The notes: generated by a model from the letters alone, not told the origin. Shown: positions 1 through 9,473, counted from the stretch's first letter. The stretch is 64,000 nucleotides of DNA from Sinorhizobium terangae (GCF_029714365.1 NZ_CP121660.1:1302001-1366000), one strand, 5' to 3'. A program made the numbers and translations.

Positions 1-717
1 GTCAATCCGAACACCACAGCCTCAATGACGGAAAAGGCTGCGCAAGCAGCGCGCGCCGTCGCCGGACATGGGACCGAAATCGTCGCAGCAACCTCCAGAA
101 ACGGGCCCGCCTCGATCGAGGGGCACTATGACGGCGCGATTGCTGTACCGGGCCTGCTTCTCGAAATCCGCGCGGGGCAGGCAGCCGGCGCCGATGCCGC
201 CATCATCGCCTGTTTCGATGACACCGGGCTCGAGGCTGCGCGCACCCTCGCCGACATTCCCGTGCTGGGGCTTTGCGAATCCGCCCTGATGACGGCCGCG
301 CTTCTGGCCCAACGCTTCACCGCCGTCACCACGCTGGAGCGCTCCCGCGTTCTTATCGAAAACCTCGTCGTGCGCTATGGCATGGGCGGCCGCGCAAAGG
401 TTCGTGCCGCCGATATTCCGGTGCTCGATCTTGAGGACAAGGACTCGGGCGCGCTCGCCAAGCTCAGGCGCCAGATCGAGTTGGCGCTTACTAAGGACAG
501 AGCCGAAGCGATCGTTCTTGGCTGCGCCGGCATGACCGATCTAGCGCAGCTTCTGCAGCGCGAATACGGCGTCCCGGTCGTCGATGGCGTCTCAGCGGCG
601 GTCAAGCAGGCTGAGGCGCTCGTCGCGCAGGGCCTTACGACCAGCAAGCGCGGTTCCTATGCCGCACCGATTGCAAAACCCTACACCGGTTCGATGCAGG
701 CCTTCGCGCCGGAATAA
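1..717 (+). CDS. Asp/Glu/hydantoin racemase family protein (5' end outside window)
   Basis: The frame is open from the first base. The residues before the first in-window ATG (25) read VNPNTTAS, the conserved N-terminal strand of hydantoin/allantoin racemases, so the true start lies a few codons upstream of the window. Two catalytic-type cysteines are visible, in LGLCES (around 270) and LGCAGMTD (around 520), as expected for a cofactor-independent two-cysteine racemase. The protein is cytosolic and near full length for the family (about 240 aa). The substrate cannot be read from sequence: hydantoins, or allantoin given the purine catabolic genes 25-40 kb away. A gap of about 150 bp separates it from the next gene. 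Confidence 0.85.
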   Translation, partial: VNPNTTASMTEKAAQAARAVAGHGTEIVAATSRNGPASIEGHYDGAIAVPGLLLEIRAGQAAGADAAIIACFDDTGLEAARTLADIPVLGLCESALMTAALLAQRFTAVTTLERSRVLIENLVVRYGMGGRAKVRAADIPVLDLEDKDSGALAKLRRQIELALTKDRAEAIVLGCAGMTDLAQLLQREYGVPVVDGVSAAVKQAEALVAQGLTTSKRGSYAAPIAKPYTGSMQAFAPE

Positions 718-871
718 GCCTGTCCCTGAGCCCCGCCCAATCAATCGCTCAGGTTGCAGCACCGCTCAAGCGACAGTTGCCGCGGGCCTTTGCCGCATGC
801 GCGATTGACAAGCCGGCGAGAAGGTTGACAAAGTGACGCTCCATCGAGACGGGCAGCATCGGGGAGGACTT

Positions 872-3800
872 ATGTCTATGCGCGCGTTTGTCGGCCTTTC
901 CACCCTTCTTCTCACGCTCGCCTCCCTCAGTTCACCTGCTGCGGCGGCTGAAACGAGCCGCACAATCGAGATTACGCAAGACGGCGATTATTTCGGGTTC
1001 GATCTTCGCACCGAGCAGAATGTCTCGCTTCGGCAGTGCGAGACCGCCTGCATCGCCGACCAGGCCTGCCGCGCCTTCACCTACAATCCAAAGGTGAGGT
1101 GGTGCTTCCTGAAATCCGACTTCAATCAGTTGAACACCTTCAAAGGGGCGATCGCCGGCAAAGTCGTCGAGACGGGCAGCGTCCAGCCCGATATCGGCGC
1201 GCCATCGCGTCTCTCTTTCATCTCAGACGATCTGTTGCAGCAGGCGCGTGACGTCAAGGCGAACCTAGCGCTCACAGAGGATCAACAGGGTTTCGGCGTC
1301 AACGGTCTGATCGAAGCCGCCCGGAGCGAGTTGACAGCCGGCAACATCGAGAATGCGCTGAAAGGCTTTCGCGGTGCGCTGGCGGTAACGCTGGATGACG
1401 GCGAATTGTGGCTGGAGACGGCGCGTGCAGCCAACCGGATCACTGGCAACACTGAGATTGCCGGCCAGGCAGCGCTTGCCGCCCTCAACGGCTATCAACT
1501 GACCCGCACGACCGAGAGCCGGGCAGACGCGCTCGCCGTTCTCGCCAAATCGCTCGAAAACACAGAGAACTATCGCGCCGCCCTCAACGCCTACAAGGCG
1601 AGCCTCGAACTCGTGCAGGCGAAGACGGTCGAAACGGCCTACCTCGATCTCAGGGCGCGGCAGGGGTTCCGCGTCACCGACCATACGATCGATGCCGACA
1701 GCGCCAGCCCGCGTGCCTGCGTCCAGTTCTCCGAGCAGCTCGTCAAGAACGGAACGGACTACGCCTCGTTCGTCACTCTCGATGGCAAGGCTCCCAAGGC
1801 GGTCGAGGCCAAGGGAAACGAGATTTGCGTCGAGGGCCTGTCGCACGGGCAACGCTACAAGCTTGTGCTGAGGCAGGGCCTGCCCTCCTCCGTCGACGAG
1901 GTCATCGAAACGCCCGTCAGTCTCGACATCTATGTCAAGGATCGCTCGCCAATGGTGCGCTTCACCGGCGACAGCTTCGTGCTGCCGTCGACCGCACGGC
2001 GCGGCATTCCGATCGTCTCCGTCAACACCGAGAGCGCCAAGCTCAAGCTCTATCGCATCGGCGACCGCGGCATCTCTTCCCTGTTGACCAGTTCGCAGTT
2101 CCTGACCCAGCTCGATGGCTACAGCGAAGAGCGCATCAAGGAAGAGAGCGGCGAACTCGTCTGGCAGGGCAGCATCGACATCAAAACAGAACTCAACAAG
2201 GAAGTGGTGACCAGCTTCCCGGTGGATGAAGCACTGCCTCAACGCAAACCCGGCGTCTATGTGCTGACGGCAGTCTCGGGCACCGGGCTTAGCCAGGATT
2301 GGGACGCCCGCGCCACCCAATGGTTCGTCGTCTCCGATATCGGCATCTCGACCTATGCCGGGACGGATGGACTCACCGTCTTTGCCCGCTCGCTCGCCAC
2401 CGCCAAGCCGCTCGACGGCGTCGAGCTGCAACTCGTTGCGAAGAACAATGAAGTTCTCGGCACCGCGACGAGCGACGCGGAGGGCAAGGCGACGTTCGCC
2501 GCCGGCCTGATGCGCGGCACGGCCAGCATGACACCTGCCGTCATCACCGCGAAGACGAGCGACGCGGATTACGTCTTTCTCGATATGACCCGCGCCGGCT
2601 TCGATCTTTCCGATCGCGGCGTCACCGGTCGCGCCGCACCCGGCGCGATCGACCTCTTCGCCTGGACCGAACGGGGTATCTATCGCGTCGGCGAGACGGT
2701 GCATGCGGCCGCGCTTGCCCGCGACGTGAACGGCGCGGCGATCGAGAACCTGCCGCTCACCTTCGCCTTCCTGCGCCCGGATGGCGTCGAGGACCGGCGC
2801 ATGGTCAGCAATGGCGCCAAGCTCGGCGGCCACACGCTCGACCTGCCGATTCCGGAAAACGCGATGCGCGGGACCTGGACCATGCAGATCTTCGCGGATC
2901 CGAAAGGGTCCGCGATCGGCGAGAAGCAATTCCTCGTCGACGACTTCGTGCCGGACCGCACCGAGTTCGACCTGACGAGCGAGGCAAGCGAGATCACTGT
3001 GGGCACGCCGGTGCCCGTCTCTGTCGAAGGCCGCTTCCTCTATGGCGCGCCCGCTGCCGGACTGACGCTTGAGGGTGAAGTCGCGATCAAGCCGACGCGC
3101 GAGAGCGCGGCCTTCAAGGGCTACTTCTTCGGCCTTGCCGACGAGGAGGCGAGCGAAGACACGCGCTTGCCGCTCGAGGCGCTGGAGCCGCTGGATCAGA
3201 ACGGCAAAGCTGTTTTCGACGTCGATCTGACCGAGGTTCCCTCGACGACGCAGTTGCTGAACGCCAATGTCACCGTGCGCATGCGAGAGGCCGGCGGTCG
3301 CGCCGTGGAACGCTCGCTGACGCTGCCGGTCAAGCCCGAAGGGCCGATGGTCGGCATCAAGCCGGAGTTTTCCGGAGATCTTGCCGAAAACTCGGTCGGG
3401 CGCTTTCACGTGATTGCGGTCGGGGAGGACGGCACGAAAATACCGATACCCGGCTTGCTCTGGAAGCTGATCAGCGTCGAACGCAATTACCAATGGTATC
3501 GGGACGGGAGCGCCTGGAAATACGAGCCAGTCGTCTCCACGAAGCAGGTGGCGAACGGCACTGTCGACGTGGCTGCGGACGGTGGCGAGATCGCCGTGCC
3601 GGTCGGCTGGGGCCGCTACCGCCTCGAGATCGAGACGGCTGCGGTCGACGGACCTGCCTCCAGTGTCGAGTTCGATGCTGGCTGGTATGTCGAAGCAACT
3701 TCGACTGAAACACCGGACGGGCTGGAGATCGCGCTCGACAAGGAGAGCTACGCGGTCGGCGAGACTGCGAGGCTCAAAGTCTCACCGCGCTTTGCCGGCG

Positions 3801-6334
3801 AATTGCTGGTCACGGTCGGTACGGAAAGCCTGATCACGATGAAGACGGCGACCATTGCCGAGACCGGCGGCGAGGTGGAATTGCCGGTCACCGCCGAGTG
3901 GGGCGGCGGTGCCTATGTCACCGCGACGCTCTATCGCCCCGGTGATGCCCAGGAGAGCCGTATGCCGATGCGGGCGATCGGCATCAAGTGGCTCGCCGTC
4001 GATCCGGCGGAGCGCAAGCTCGCCGTCACGCTCGACGCGCCGGAGAAGATGCAGCCGCGCCAGCCCCTCAACGGCAACCTCAAGGTGCGCGGCGCGGGCG
4101 CGAACGAGGACGCTTACGTTACGATCGCCGCTGTCGATGTCGGCATCCTGAACCTCACGCGTTACGAGGCACCCGATCCCGACGGCTGGTACTTCGGCCA
4201 AAGGCAGCTCGGCCTTGAGATCCGCGACCTCTACGGACGCCTGATCGACGGCTCGCTCGGCGCCACGGGCCGGTTGCGCACCGGCGGCGACGGCGGGCAA
4301 GTGCCGCTGCAAGGCAGCCCGCCGACCGAAAAGCTGGTTGCCTTCTTCTCCGGACCGGTGAAGCTCGATGCAGACGGCGAAGCGATGGTCAGCTTCGATA
4401 TCCCGCAGTTCAACGGCACAGCGCGGGTCATGGCCGTCACCTGGACGAAATCCGGTGTCGGCCATGCGACCAAGGACGTCGTGATCCGCGACCCGGTCGT
4501 GGTGACCGCAAGCCTGCCGAAGTTCCTTGCCCCGGCAGACCGCGCCGAACTGAGGCTCGACATTGCCAACACGGATGCACCTGCCGGCGACTATCAATTG
4601 CAGGTGACGACCAACGGCCCTGTAGCCGTGGAGCAGACCGGCGCAGCCGAAACCGTGCATCTCGACGCCGGTGGCAAGACCGCCGTGACGCTGCCGCTGA
4701 CGGGCCAATATCCCGGCAACGGGCTCGTCACCGTGGCACTTTCCAACGCCTCTGGCCTGTCGATCGAGCAGGCGTTGAACGTTCCGGTCCGCCCGGCGGC
4801 ATTGCCGGTCACCCAGCGGCAGGTGGTCAGCATCGCCGCCGGCAGCAGCCTGACGGTGGACGACCAACTGCTTGCCGACAGCCTGCTGCAGGGCGCGTCC
4901 GTCAGTCTCAACGTCACGCGCTCGGCCGCCTTCGATATTCCCGCGCTCCTGATGACGCTCGACCGCTATCCCTATGGCTGCGCGGAACAGACGACGAGTC
5001 GCGCCCTGCCTCTGCTCTATCTCAGCGAACTCGCCAAGCAGTCCGGCCTTGCCGACGACGGCGAGGTGACGAAGCGGGTGCAGGAGGCGATCTACCGCGT
5101 GCTTGCCTACCAGTCCTCCTCCGGCAGCTTCGGCCTCTGGGGCCCGGGCTCCGGCGATCTCTGGCTCGACGCCTATGTGAGTGATTTCCTGACGCGGGCG
5201 CGCGAACAGAAATATGACGTGCCCGAACAGGCGATGGTGCAGGCGCTCGAGAATCTCCAGAATGCGCTGAGCTACGAGACCAACGTCAAGGACCGCGGCA
5301 ACGAGATCGCCTATGCGCTCTATGTGCTCGCCCGCAATCGCAAGGCGGCGATCAGCGACCTTCGCTATTACGCCGACACGATGCTCGACGATTTCCCGAC
5401 GCCGCTCGCCAAGGCGCATATCGCCGCGGCACTGGCGCTCTATGGCGATGCGGCCCGCTCTCAGGATATCTTTGCGGCATCCTTGAACATGTCGACCGGC
5501 GCCGGCCTCGTCAAAGTCAGCCTTGCCCGGTCCGACTACGGCTCGTCACTGCGCGACGATGCGGCGGTATTGGCGCTCGCGGCCGAAAGCCGTCCCGTAC
5601 CGGCGATCATTCCGGAGCTTTCCAGGATCGTCGCGCGGGAGTGGCAGCAGGCGCAATATGCGAGCACGCAGGAACAGACCTGGATGTTGCTCGCAGCGCG
5701 CGCGATCCAGGGCGGCGACGAGGATATGAAACTCGACATCAACGGCGCGGCGCGCACCGGCAGCTACGCCGCACGCATAACCGGGGATGCGCTCATCGAG
5801 CACCCGGTCGTCATTCGCAACAACGGCGCCGACGCAGTCTCCGCCGTGGTGACGACCGTCGCGGCCCCGGCTCAGCCGTTGTCGGCCGGCGGTGATGGCT
5901 TCACGATCGAGCGCACCTACTACACGCTCGACGGCGCCGAGGCCAATGTCAGCGAAGCGCGGCAGAACGAGCGTTATGTCGTCGTGCTCAAGGTCACCGA
6001 AAGCAACGATTGGCCGTCGCGCGTGCTGATCACCGATCTGCTGCCGGCCGGCTTCGAGATCGACAATCCAAGCCTTGTCGACAGTGCGCAACTCACGAAC
6101 TTCGAATGGATCGGTGAGGTACAAGCCGCCCACACCGAGTTCCGCAGCGATCGCTTCGTGGCGGCCTTCGATCGCTCGACCGGCGACAACCGGGAGATCA
6201 CGCTCGCCTATGTCGTACGCGCGGTAACCCCGGGCACCTATGATCATCCGGCGGCAAGCGTGGAGGACATGTACCGGCCGCAATTCTCGGCCCGCACGGC
6301 CACCGGGCGCATGGAGGTGCTGGCAGCCCAGTAG
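872..6334 (+). CDS. Alpha-2-macroglobulin family protein with PAN/apple domain and thioester motif
   Basis: A 1820-aa exported protein. The start at 872 is chosen because GGGGAGGA lies at 861-868 and the protein then begins with a signal peptide (MSMRAF, hydrophobic core, AAAAE cleavage region); an ATG at 833 has no such support. Residues about 30-100 are a cysteine-rich PAN/apple-like domain (CETACIADQACRAFTY). Macroglobulin and bait-region domains follow, and then the thioester motif CAEQ (codons 4979-4990, residue about 1370). Bacterial alpha-2-macroglobulins trap proteases in the periplasm and usually sit beside pbpC, as here (9 bp gap). Unlike E. coli YfhM there is no lipobox, so it is probably soluble or held by other contacts. 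Confidence 0.93.
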   Translation: MSMRAFVGLSTLLLTLASLSSPAAAAETSRTIEITQDGDYFGFDLRTEQNVSLRQCETACIADQACRAFTYNPKVRWCFLKSDFNQLNTFKGAIAGKVVETGSVQPDIGAPSRLSFISDDLLQQARDVKANLALTEDQQGFGVNGLIEAARSELTAGNIENALKGFRGALAVTLDDGELWLETARAANRITGNTEIAGQAALAALNGYQLTRTTESRADALAVLAKSLENTENYRAALNAYKASLELVQAKTVETAYLDLRARQGFRVTDHTIDADSASPRACVQFSEQLVKNGTDYASFVTLDGKAPKAVEAKGNEICVEGLSHGQRYKLVLRQGLPSSVDEVIETPVSLDIYVKDRSPMVRFTGDSFVLPSTARRGIPIVSVNTESAKLKLYRIGDRGISSLLTSSQFLTQLDGYSEERIKEESGELVWQGSIDIKTELNKEVVTSFPVDEALPQRKPGVYVLTAVSGTGLSQDWDARATQWFVVSDIGISTYAGTDGLTVFARSLATAKPLDGVELQLVAKNNEVLGTATSDAEGKATFAAGLMRGTASMTPAVITAKTSDADYVFLDMTRAGFDLSDRGVTGRAAPGAIDLFAWTERGIYRVGETVHAAALARDVNGAAIENLPLTFAFLRPDGVEDRRMVSNGAKLGGHTLDLPIPENAMRGTWTMQIFADPKGSAIGEKQFLVDDFVPDRTEFDLTSEASEITVGTPVPVSVEGRFLYGAPAAGLTLEGEVAIKPTRESAAFKGYFFGLADEEASEDTRLPLEALEPLDQNGKAVFDVDLTEVPSTTQLLNANVTVRMREAGGRAVERSLTLPVKPEGPMVGIKPEFSGDLAENSVGRFHVIAVGEDGTKIPIPGLLWKLISVERNYQWYRDGSAWKYEPVVSTKQVANGTVDVAADGGEIAVPVGWGRYRLEIETAAVDGPASSVEFDAGWYVEATSTETPDGLEIALDKESYAVGETARLKVSPRFAGELLVTVGTESLITMKTATIAETGGEVELPVTAEWGGGAYVTATLYRPGDAQESRMPMRAIGIKWLAVDPAERKLAVTLDAPEKMQPRQPLNGNLKVRGAGANEDAYVTIAAVDVGILNLTRYEAPDPDGWYFGQRQLGLEIRDLYGRLIDGSLGATGRLRTGGDGGQVPLQGSPPTEKLVAFFSGPVKLDADGEAMVSFDIPQFNGTARVMAVTWTKSGVGHATKDVVIRDPVVVTASLPKFLAPADRAELRLDIANTDAPAGDYQLQVTTNGPVAVEQTGAAETVHLDAGGKTAVTLPLTGQYPGNGLVTVALSNASGLSIEQALNVPVRPAALPVTQRQVVSIAAGSSLTVDDQLLADSLLQGASVSLNVTRSAAFDIPALLMTLDRYPYGCAEQTTSRALPLLYLSELAKQSGLADDGEVTKRVQEAIYRVLAYQSSSGSFGLWGPGSGDLWLDAYVSDFLTRAREQKYDVPEQAMVQALENLQNALSYETNVKDRGNEIAYALYVLARNRKAAISDLRYYADTMLDDFPTPLAKAHIAAALALYGDAARSQDIFAASLNMSTGAGLVKVSLARSDYGSSLRDDAAVLALAAESRPVPAIIPELSRIVAREWQQAQYASTQEQTWMLLAARAIQGGDEDMKLDINGAARTGSYAARITGDALIEHPVVIRNNGADAVSAVVTTVAAPAQPLSAGGDGFTIERTYYTLDGAEANVSEARQNERYVVVLKVTESNDWPSRVLITDLLPAGFEIDNPSLVDSAQLTNFEWIGEVQAAHTEFRSDRFVAAFDRSTGDNREITLAYVVRAVTPGTYDHPAASVEDMYRPQFSARTATGRMEVLAAQ

Positions 6335-6342
6335 ATCGCGCG

Positions 6343-8784
6343 ATGACGCTCTGGCAGCTACTTGAACGGATAGTGGGGAGTCGCAAAGGCATCGGTTGGA
6401 CGTCACCCCCCTCTGCCCTGCCGGGCATCTCCCCCACAAGGGGGGAGAACAGGGATGCACCGACATGCGCCACCTCCGCATCGCACGCGACGGCTGATGC
6501 ATCATACGCCGAAGCGACTGTCTTCGATGCGGTAGAACTGAGGAGTGACGACGCCCCGTCGGGCGGTCAGGCTGAGTTTATCGAGGATAGGAAGCCGGAA
6601 GTCCGCACCTTGCCGATCTCCCCCCTTGTAGGGGAGATGCCCGGCAGGGCAGAGGGGGGTAAAGCCAGTACAATCGATCCAGGTCGTTCCCGACACCTTC
6701 CGCGTCGTTACACGACGTTACTGATCACCTTGCCCATTGGGCTCGTCATGGCCGCGCTCGCAATCGTCGCCCTCGAATGGGCGGACAAAGCATTTCCACC
6801 GCCGATCGAGCCGGCCGGCGCCGTCTCGGCCGAAGTTCTCGACAAGGACGGGCGTCTGCTACGCGCTTTCGCGACCAAGGATGGCCTGTGGCGGCTGAAG
6901 ACGACCGTCGACGATGTCGACCCGCGCTTTCTCAGGATGCTGGTCGCCTATGAGGACCAGCGTTTTCGGGAGCACCACGGTGTCGACCCCTTGGCGCTCG
7001 GCCGTGCGGCACTGCAGTTCGTCACAAACGGCCGCGTCGTTTCCGGTGCATCGACGCTCTCGATGCAGGTGGCCAGGCTGATCGAGCCGCGCCGGGAGCG
7101 GACGCTGCCGGCGAAGCTCCTGCAACTCGCACGCGCCATCCAGATCGAGCGGCGCCTCAGCAAGGACGAAATCCTCGACCTCTACCTGACCCATGCGCCG
7201 TACGGCGGCAATCTCGAAGGCGTGCGCGCCGCAAGCCTCGCCTGGTTCGGCAAGGAACCGCGCCGTCTCTCTGTCGCCGAGGCGGCGCTTCTCGTCGCGC
7301 TGCCGCAATTGCCGGAAAAGCGTCGTCCCGACCGCAATCTGGCCGCCGCCGAAGCAGCGCGCAAACGGGTCCTCGGCCGTGCCGCGGTCTCCCAAGTGAT
7401 CGGCGAAGGCGAAGCGGAACGGGCGGCGTTGGCGGCCATACCGACGCGGCGCCTTCAGCTTCCGGCCTATGCGGCACATCTCGCCGAAGTGGCGCTTCGC
7501 AAGGAGCCAACAACCTTCCAGCACCATACGACGCTGCGTCGCGACATTCAGCGCGGGCTCGAAGCCGTTGCGCGCGAGGGGGCGGCAAAGCTCGGGCCAA
7601 AGGTCTCCGTCGCCATGGTGATGGCCGACGTGCGGAGCGGCGGGATCGTCGGCGAAGTCGGATCGGCCGATTACTTTGACGCGAGCCGCGCCGGCTGGAT
7701 CGACATGACGCGGGTCATGCGATCGCCCGGTTCGACGCTAAAGCCCTTCATCTACGGGCTTGCCTTCGAGGAGGGACTGGTCGCCCAGGAAACCATCATC
7801 GAGGACCGGCCGGCGGGTTTCTTCGGCTATCGCCCGCGCAACTTCGACATGAGCTATCAGGGCGACGTCTCCATCCGGCAGGCGCTGCAGCTCTCTCTCA
7901 ACGTGCCGGCGATCCGTCTGCTCGATGCTGTCGGACCCGCGCGACTGATGGTGCGCTTCCGCCGGGCGGAGGTGCAGCCCGCCCTGCCGCCCAATGAGGC
8001 ACCGGGTCTTGCGATCGGCCTCGGCGGCCTCGGCATTACCCTGCGTGACCTCGTTCAGCTTTACGCGGGCCTCGCCAATCGCGGCTGGCCGGTGCGGCTC
8101 GGCGACGGCATCGAGGGAAAGGCGGGCCTGATCGACGGAGAGCCACTGCTCTCGACCGTTGCCGCCTGGCATGTCGCCGATATCCTCTCCGACGTTTTGC
8201 CGCCCGCCGACAGCCGGCAGCGCGGCATCGCCTACAAGACCGGTACCAGCTACGGCTATCGCGATGCCTGGTCCGTCGGCTTCGACGGCCGGTACGTACT
8301 CGGCGTGTGGGTTGGCCGGCCGGACAACGGCGCAGTACCTGGACTGACCGGTTACGGCGCCGCCGCACCAATCCTGTTCGAAGCTTTCGCCAAATCCGGG
8401 ATCGCCATCACGCCGCTGCCGGATGCCCCGCCCGGCGCCGTTCGAATTGCTCAGGGCGACCTGCCGATCAGCCAGCGGCGCTTTTCGACGACCGCGAGCG
8501 GCTTGCTTTCGGCATCGGCACGCGAGCCGGCCCCTCAGATCGTCTTTCCGCCTGAGGGCGCGCGCGTCGACCTTGGCGCGAGCGGCGGTGAAACGATGAC
8601 GCCGTTGACCCTCAAGCTGCAGGGCGGTCGCGCGCCGTTCCGATGGCTCGCCAATGGCCGGCCGCTGCCCGATGTCACCCGCCGCCGCATCAGCCAGTGG
8701 CTGCCGGACGGCGGCGGCTACTCCACTCTCACGGTTATTGATGCCGTGGGGCGGGCTGCAAGCGTTCGCGTTTTCGTTGAATAA
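6343..8784 (+). CDS. pbpC: Penicillin-binding protein 1C (glycosyltransferase/transpeptidase)
   Basis: Bifunctional peptidoglycan synthase. After one membrane segment (about 6709-6775) come the GT51 motifs (EDQRF, GASTLSMQVARL). The transpeptidase motifs are STLK (serine codon 7732), SLN and KTGTSYGYRDAW, followed by a C-terminal BiPBP_C-like domain. It follows the alpha-2-macroglobulin gene by 9 bp, the arrangement also seen as yfhM-pbpC in enterobacteria. The start is uncertain. The only ATG before the membrane segment is 6343, without a clear ribosome site, which adds about 120 residues encoded largely by two inverted copies of a 44-bp repeat (6405-6448, 6617-6660). ATG 6748 would cut into the membrane segment. 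The native start may have been displaced by repeat insertion. Confidence 0.9.
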   Translation: MTLWQLLERIVGSRKGIGWTSPPSALPGISPTRGENRDAPTCATSASHATADASYAEATVFDAVELRSDDAPSGGQAEFIEDRKPEVRTLPISPLVGEMPGRAEGGKASTIDPGRSRHLPRRYTTLLITLPIGLVMAALAIVALEWADKAFPPPIEPAGAVSAEVLDKDGRLLRAFATKDGLWRLKTTVDDVDPRFLRMLVAYEDQRFREHHGVDPLALGRAALQFVTNGRVVSGASTLSMQVARLIEPRRERTLPAKLLQLARAIQIERRLSKDEILDLYLTHAPYGGNLEGVRAASLAWFGKEPRRLSVAEAALLVALPQLPEKRRPDRNLAAAEAARKRVLGRAAVSQVIGEGEAERAALAAIPTRRLQLPAYAAHLAEVALRKEPTTFQHHTTLRRDIQRGLEAVAREGAAKLGPKVSVAMVMADVRSGGIVGEVGSADYFDASRAGWIDMTRVMRSPGSTLKPFIYGLAFEEGLVAQETIIEDRPAGFFGYRPRNFDMSYQGDVSIRQALQLSLNVPAIRLLDAVGPARLMVRFRRAEVQPALPPNEAPGLAIGLGGLGITLRDLVQLYAGLANRGWPVRLGDGIEGKAGLIDGEPLLSTVAAWHVADILSDVLPPADSRQRGIAYKTGTSYGYRDAWSVGFDGRYVLGVWVGRPDNGAVPGLTGYGAAAPILFEAFAKSGIAITPLPDAPPGAVRIAQGDLPISQRRFSTTASGLLSASAREPAPQIVFPPEGARVDLGASGGETMTPLTLKLQGGRAPFRWLANGRPLPDVTRRRISQWLPDGGGYSTLTVIDAVGRAASVRVFVE
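6405..6448 (+). repeat. 44-bp interspersed repeat, copy 1
   Basis: A 44-bp sequence beginning ACCCCCCTCTGCCCTGCC and ending AAGGGGGGAGA. Its reverse complement occurs at 6617-6660 with one mismatch (43 of 44). Translated it gives the peptide PPSALPGISPTRGE. I recall this as a common dispersed repeat in rhizobial genomes. It lies between the alpha-2-macroglobulin stop and the PBP1C membrane segment. Confidence 0.8.
6617..6660 (-). repeat. 44-bp interspersed repeat, copy 2 (inverted)
   Basis: Inverted partner of the copy at 6405-6448, 168 bp further on and matching at 43 of 44 positions. Translated on the plus strand it gives SPLVGEMPGRAEGG. Together the copies could form a long stem in the pbpC leader or mark the ends of an inserted block. 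Confidence 0.8.
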
Positions 8785-8838
8785 TGCCGTTCGCGGATCG
8801 ACGGCGTCAACTGCGGCAGTTTTCGGACGTCTTCGCAT

Positions 8839-8874
8839 CCGTCCACCGATCATCCGTTTTCAATCGGTGGACGG
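8839..8874. terminator. Perfect 12-bp inverted repeat between convergent genes
   Basis: CCGTCCACCGAT (8839-8850) and ATCGGTGGACGG (8863-8874) form a perfect 12-bp stem with a 12-base loop. It lies between the convergent ends of pbpC (8784) and the DUF982 gene (8888), a natural place for a shared terminator. There is no strong T-run, so intrinsic termination is not certain. Confidence 0.5.
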
Positions 8875-8887
8875 CACTCGCGTTTCC

Positions 8888-9193
8888 TCACGCACGCCGA
8901 GTTGAATTGCCTTCACCCACCTGCTGATGCGCTGGATGGCCGGTCGCCACAATCGGCATTCCGGCTTCAACGCAGGCGGCGACGAAAGCCTCTCGGGCGA
9001 TCGCGGCCGGCGTCATTCGATTGAGCGCGCCGCGGCAGGTGCGTACCGCACGTTCGTAATGGCGGCCATTGCGTAGCGGCCACTCGTTTTCAAGAAAGTC
9101 CAGGGCTTCGTATACGGAATTGAAGGTGTGCTTGATGCCGCTTGAAAGACGTACGGTGAGGGGAGTTGTCCAGGGAATCTCATTGAGAAGCAT
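8888..9193 (-). CDS. DUF982 family protein
   Basis: A small 101-aa cytosolic protein of unknown function. The pattern WTTPLTVRL near the N terminus, then EALDFLENEWPLRNGRHYERAVRTC and REAFVAACVEAG, fits the DUF982 family (one or many copies in most rhizobia, no known activity). The start at 9193 is supported by AAGGAGGAA a few bases upstream on the minus strand. It is a single gene, convergent with pbpC and divergent from the heat-shock genes; whether it shares heat control cannot be seen. Confidence 0.85.
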   Translation of the reverse strand: MLLNEIPWTTPLTVRLSSGIKHTFNSVYEALDFLENEWPLRNGRHYERAVRTCRGALNRMTPAAIAREAFVAACVEAGMPIVATGHPAHQQVGEGNSTRRA

Positions 9194-9347
9194 TTATTCC
9201 TCCTTTCGCGCGCCATCAATGGATCGCTGACACAGATATTGGGCCCGATTCCGGAAAATCAAGCCGAGCGCGCGTCGAAATTTTTCACGATATTACAAAG
9301 ACTTGCATCCATAACCTTTCCTCGCCTCCCGATCGCCGGCACAACCC

Positions 9348-9376
9348 CTTGAAACCGCTGCGGAAGTCACTAAATC
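9348..9376 (+). promoter_or_regulatory. Candidate heat-shock (RpoH) promoter for the first hsp20 gene
   Basis: CTTGAA at 9348-9353 and a CTAAAT-like -10 at 9370-9375, spaced by 16 bases, resemble alphaproteobacterial RpoH promoters. Transcription would begin around 9382, just at the 5' edge of the predicted RNA thermometer. The -10 match is imperfect. Confidence 0.45.
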
Positions 9377-9383
9377 GCAATTG

Positions 9384-9471
9384 CGAGCCGCCTTTTGGGG
9401 TTCGCAGTCGGGGGGCATCGTCCTCTTCGACGCTGCTCCTCATCGTCCATGTTGCTTCAAGGAGGATATGG
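9384..9471 (+). promoter_or_regulatory. ROSE-type RNA thermometer in hsp20 5' leader
   Basis: The last hairpin is explicit: CCAT (9447-9450) pairs with ATGG (9468-9471), and the anti-Shine-Dalgarno TTGCT (9452-9456) faces the AAGGAGGA ribosome site (9459-9466). UUGCU opposite the ribosome site directly before a rhizobial small heat-shock gene is the hallmark of ROSE elements, which melt at high temperature. The upstream part (9384-9440) is GC-rich and could form the usual additional stems, but I did not fold it fully. Confidence 0.75.
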
Positions 9472-9473
9472 CT

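Noticed and set aside
1265..3493. 742-aa open frame on the minus strand opposite the alpha-2-macroglobulin gene
   Set aside because: It lies antisense to a clearly recognised gene, has Arg/Gly/Asp-rich composition from high-GC antisense reading, no ribosome site and no family resemblance. The same applies to 3782-5419.
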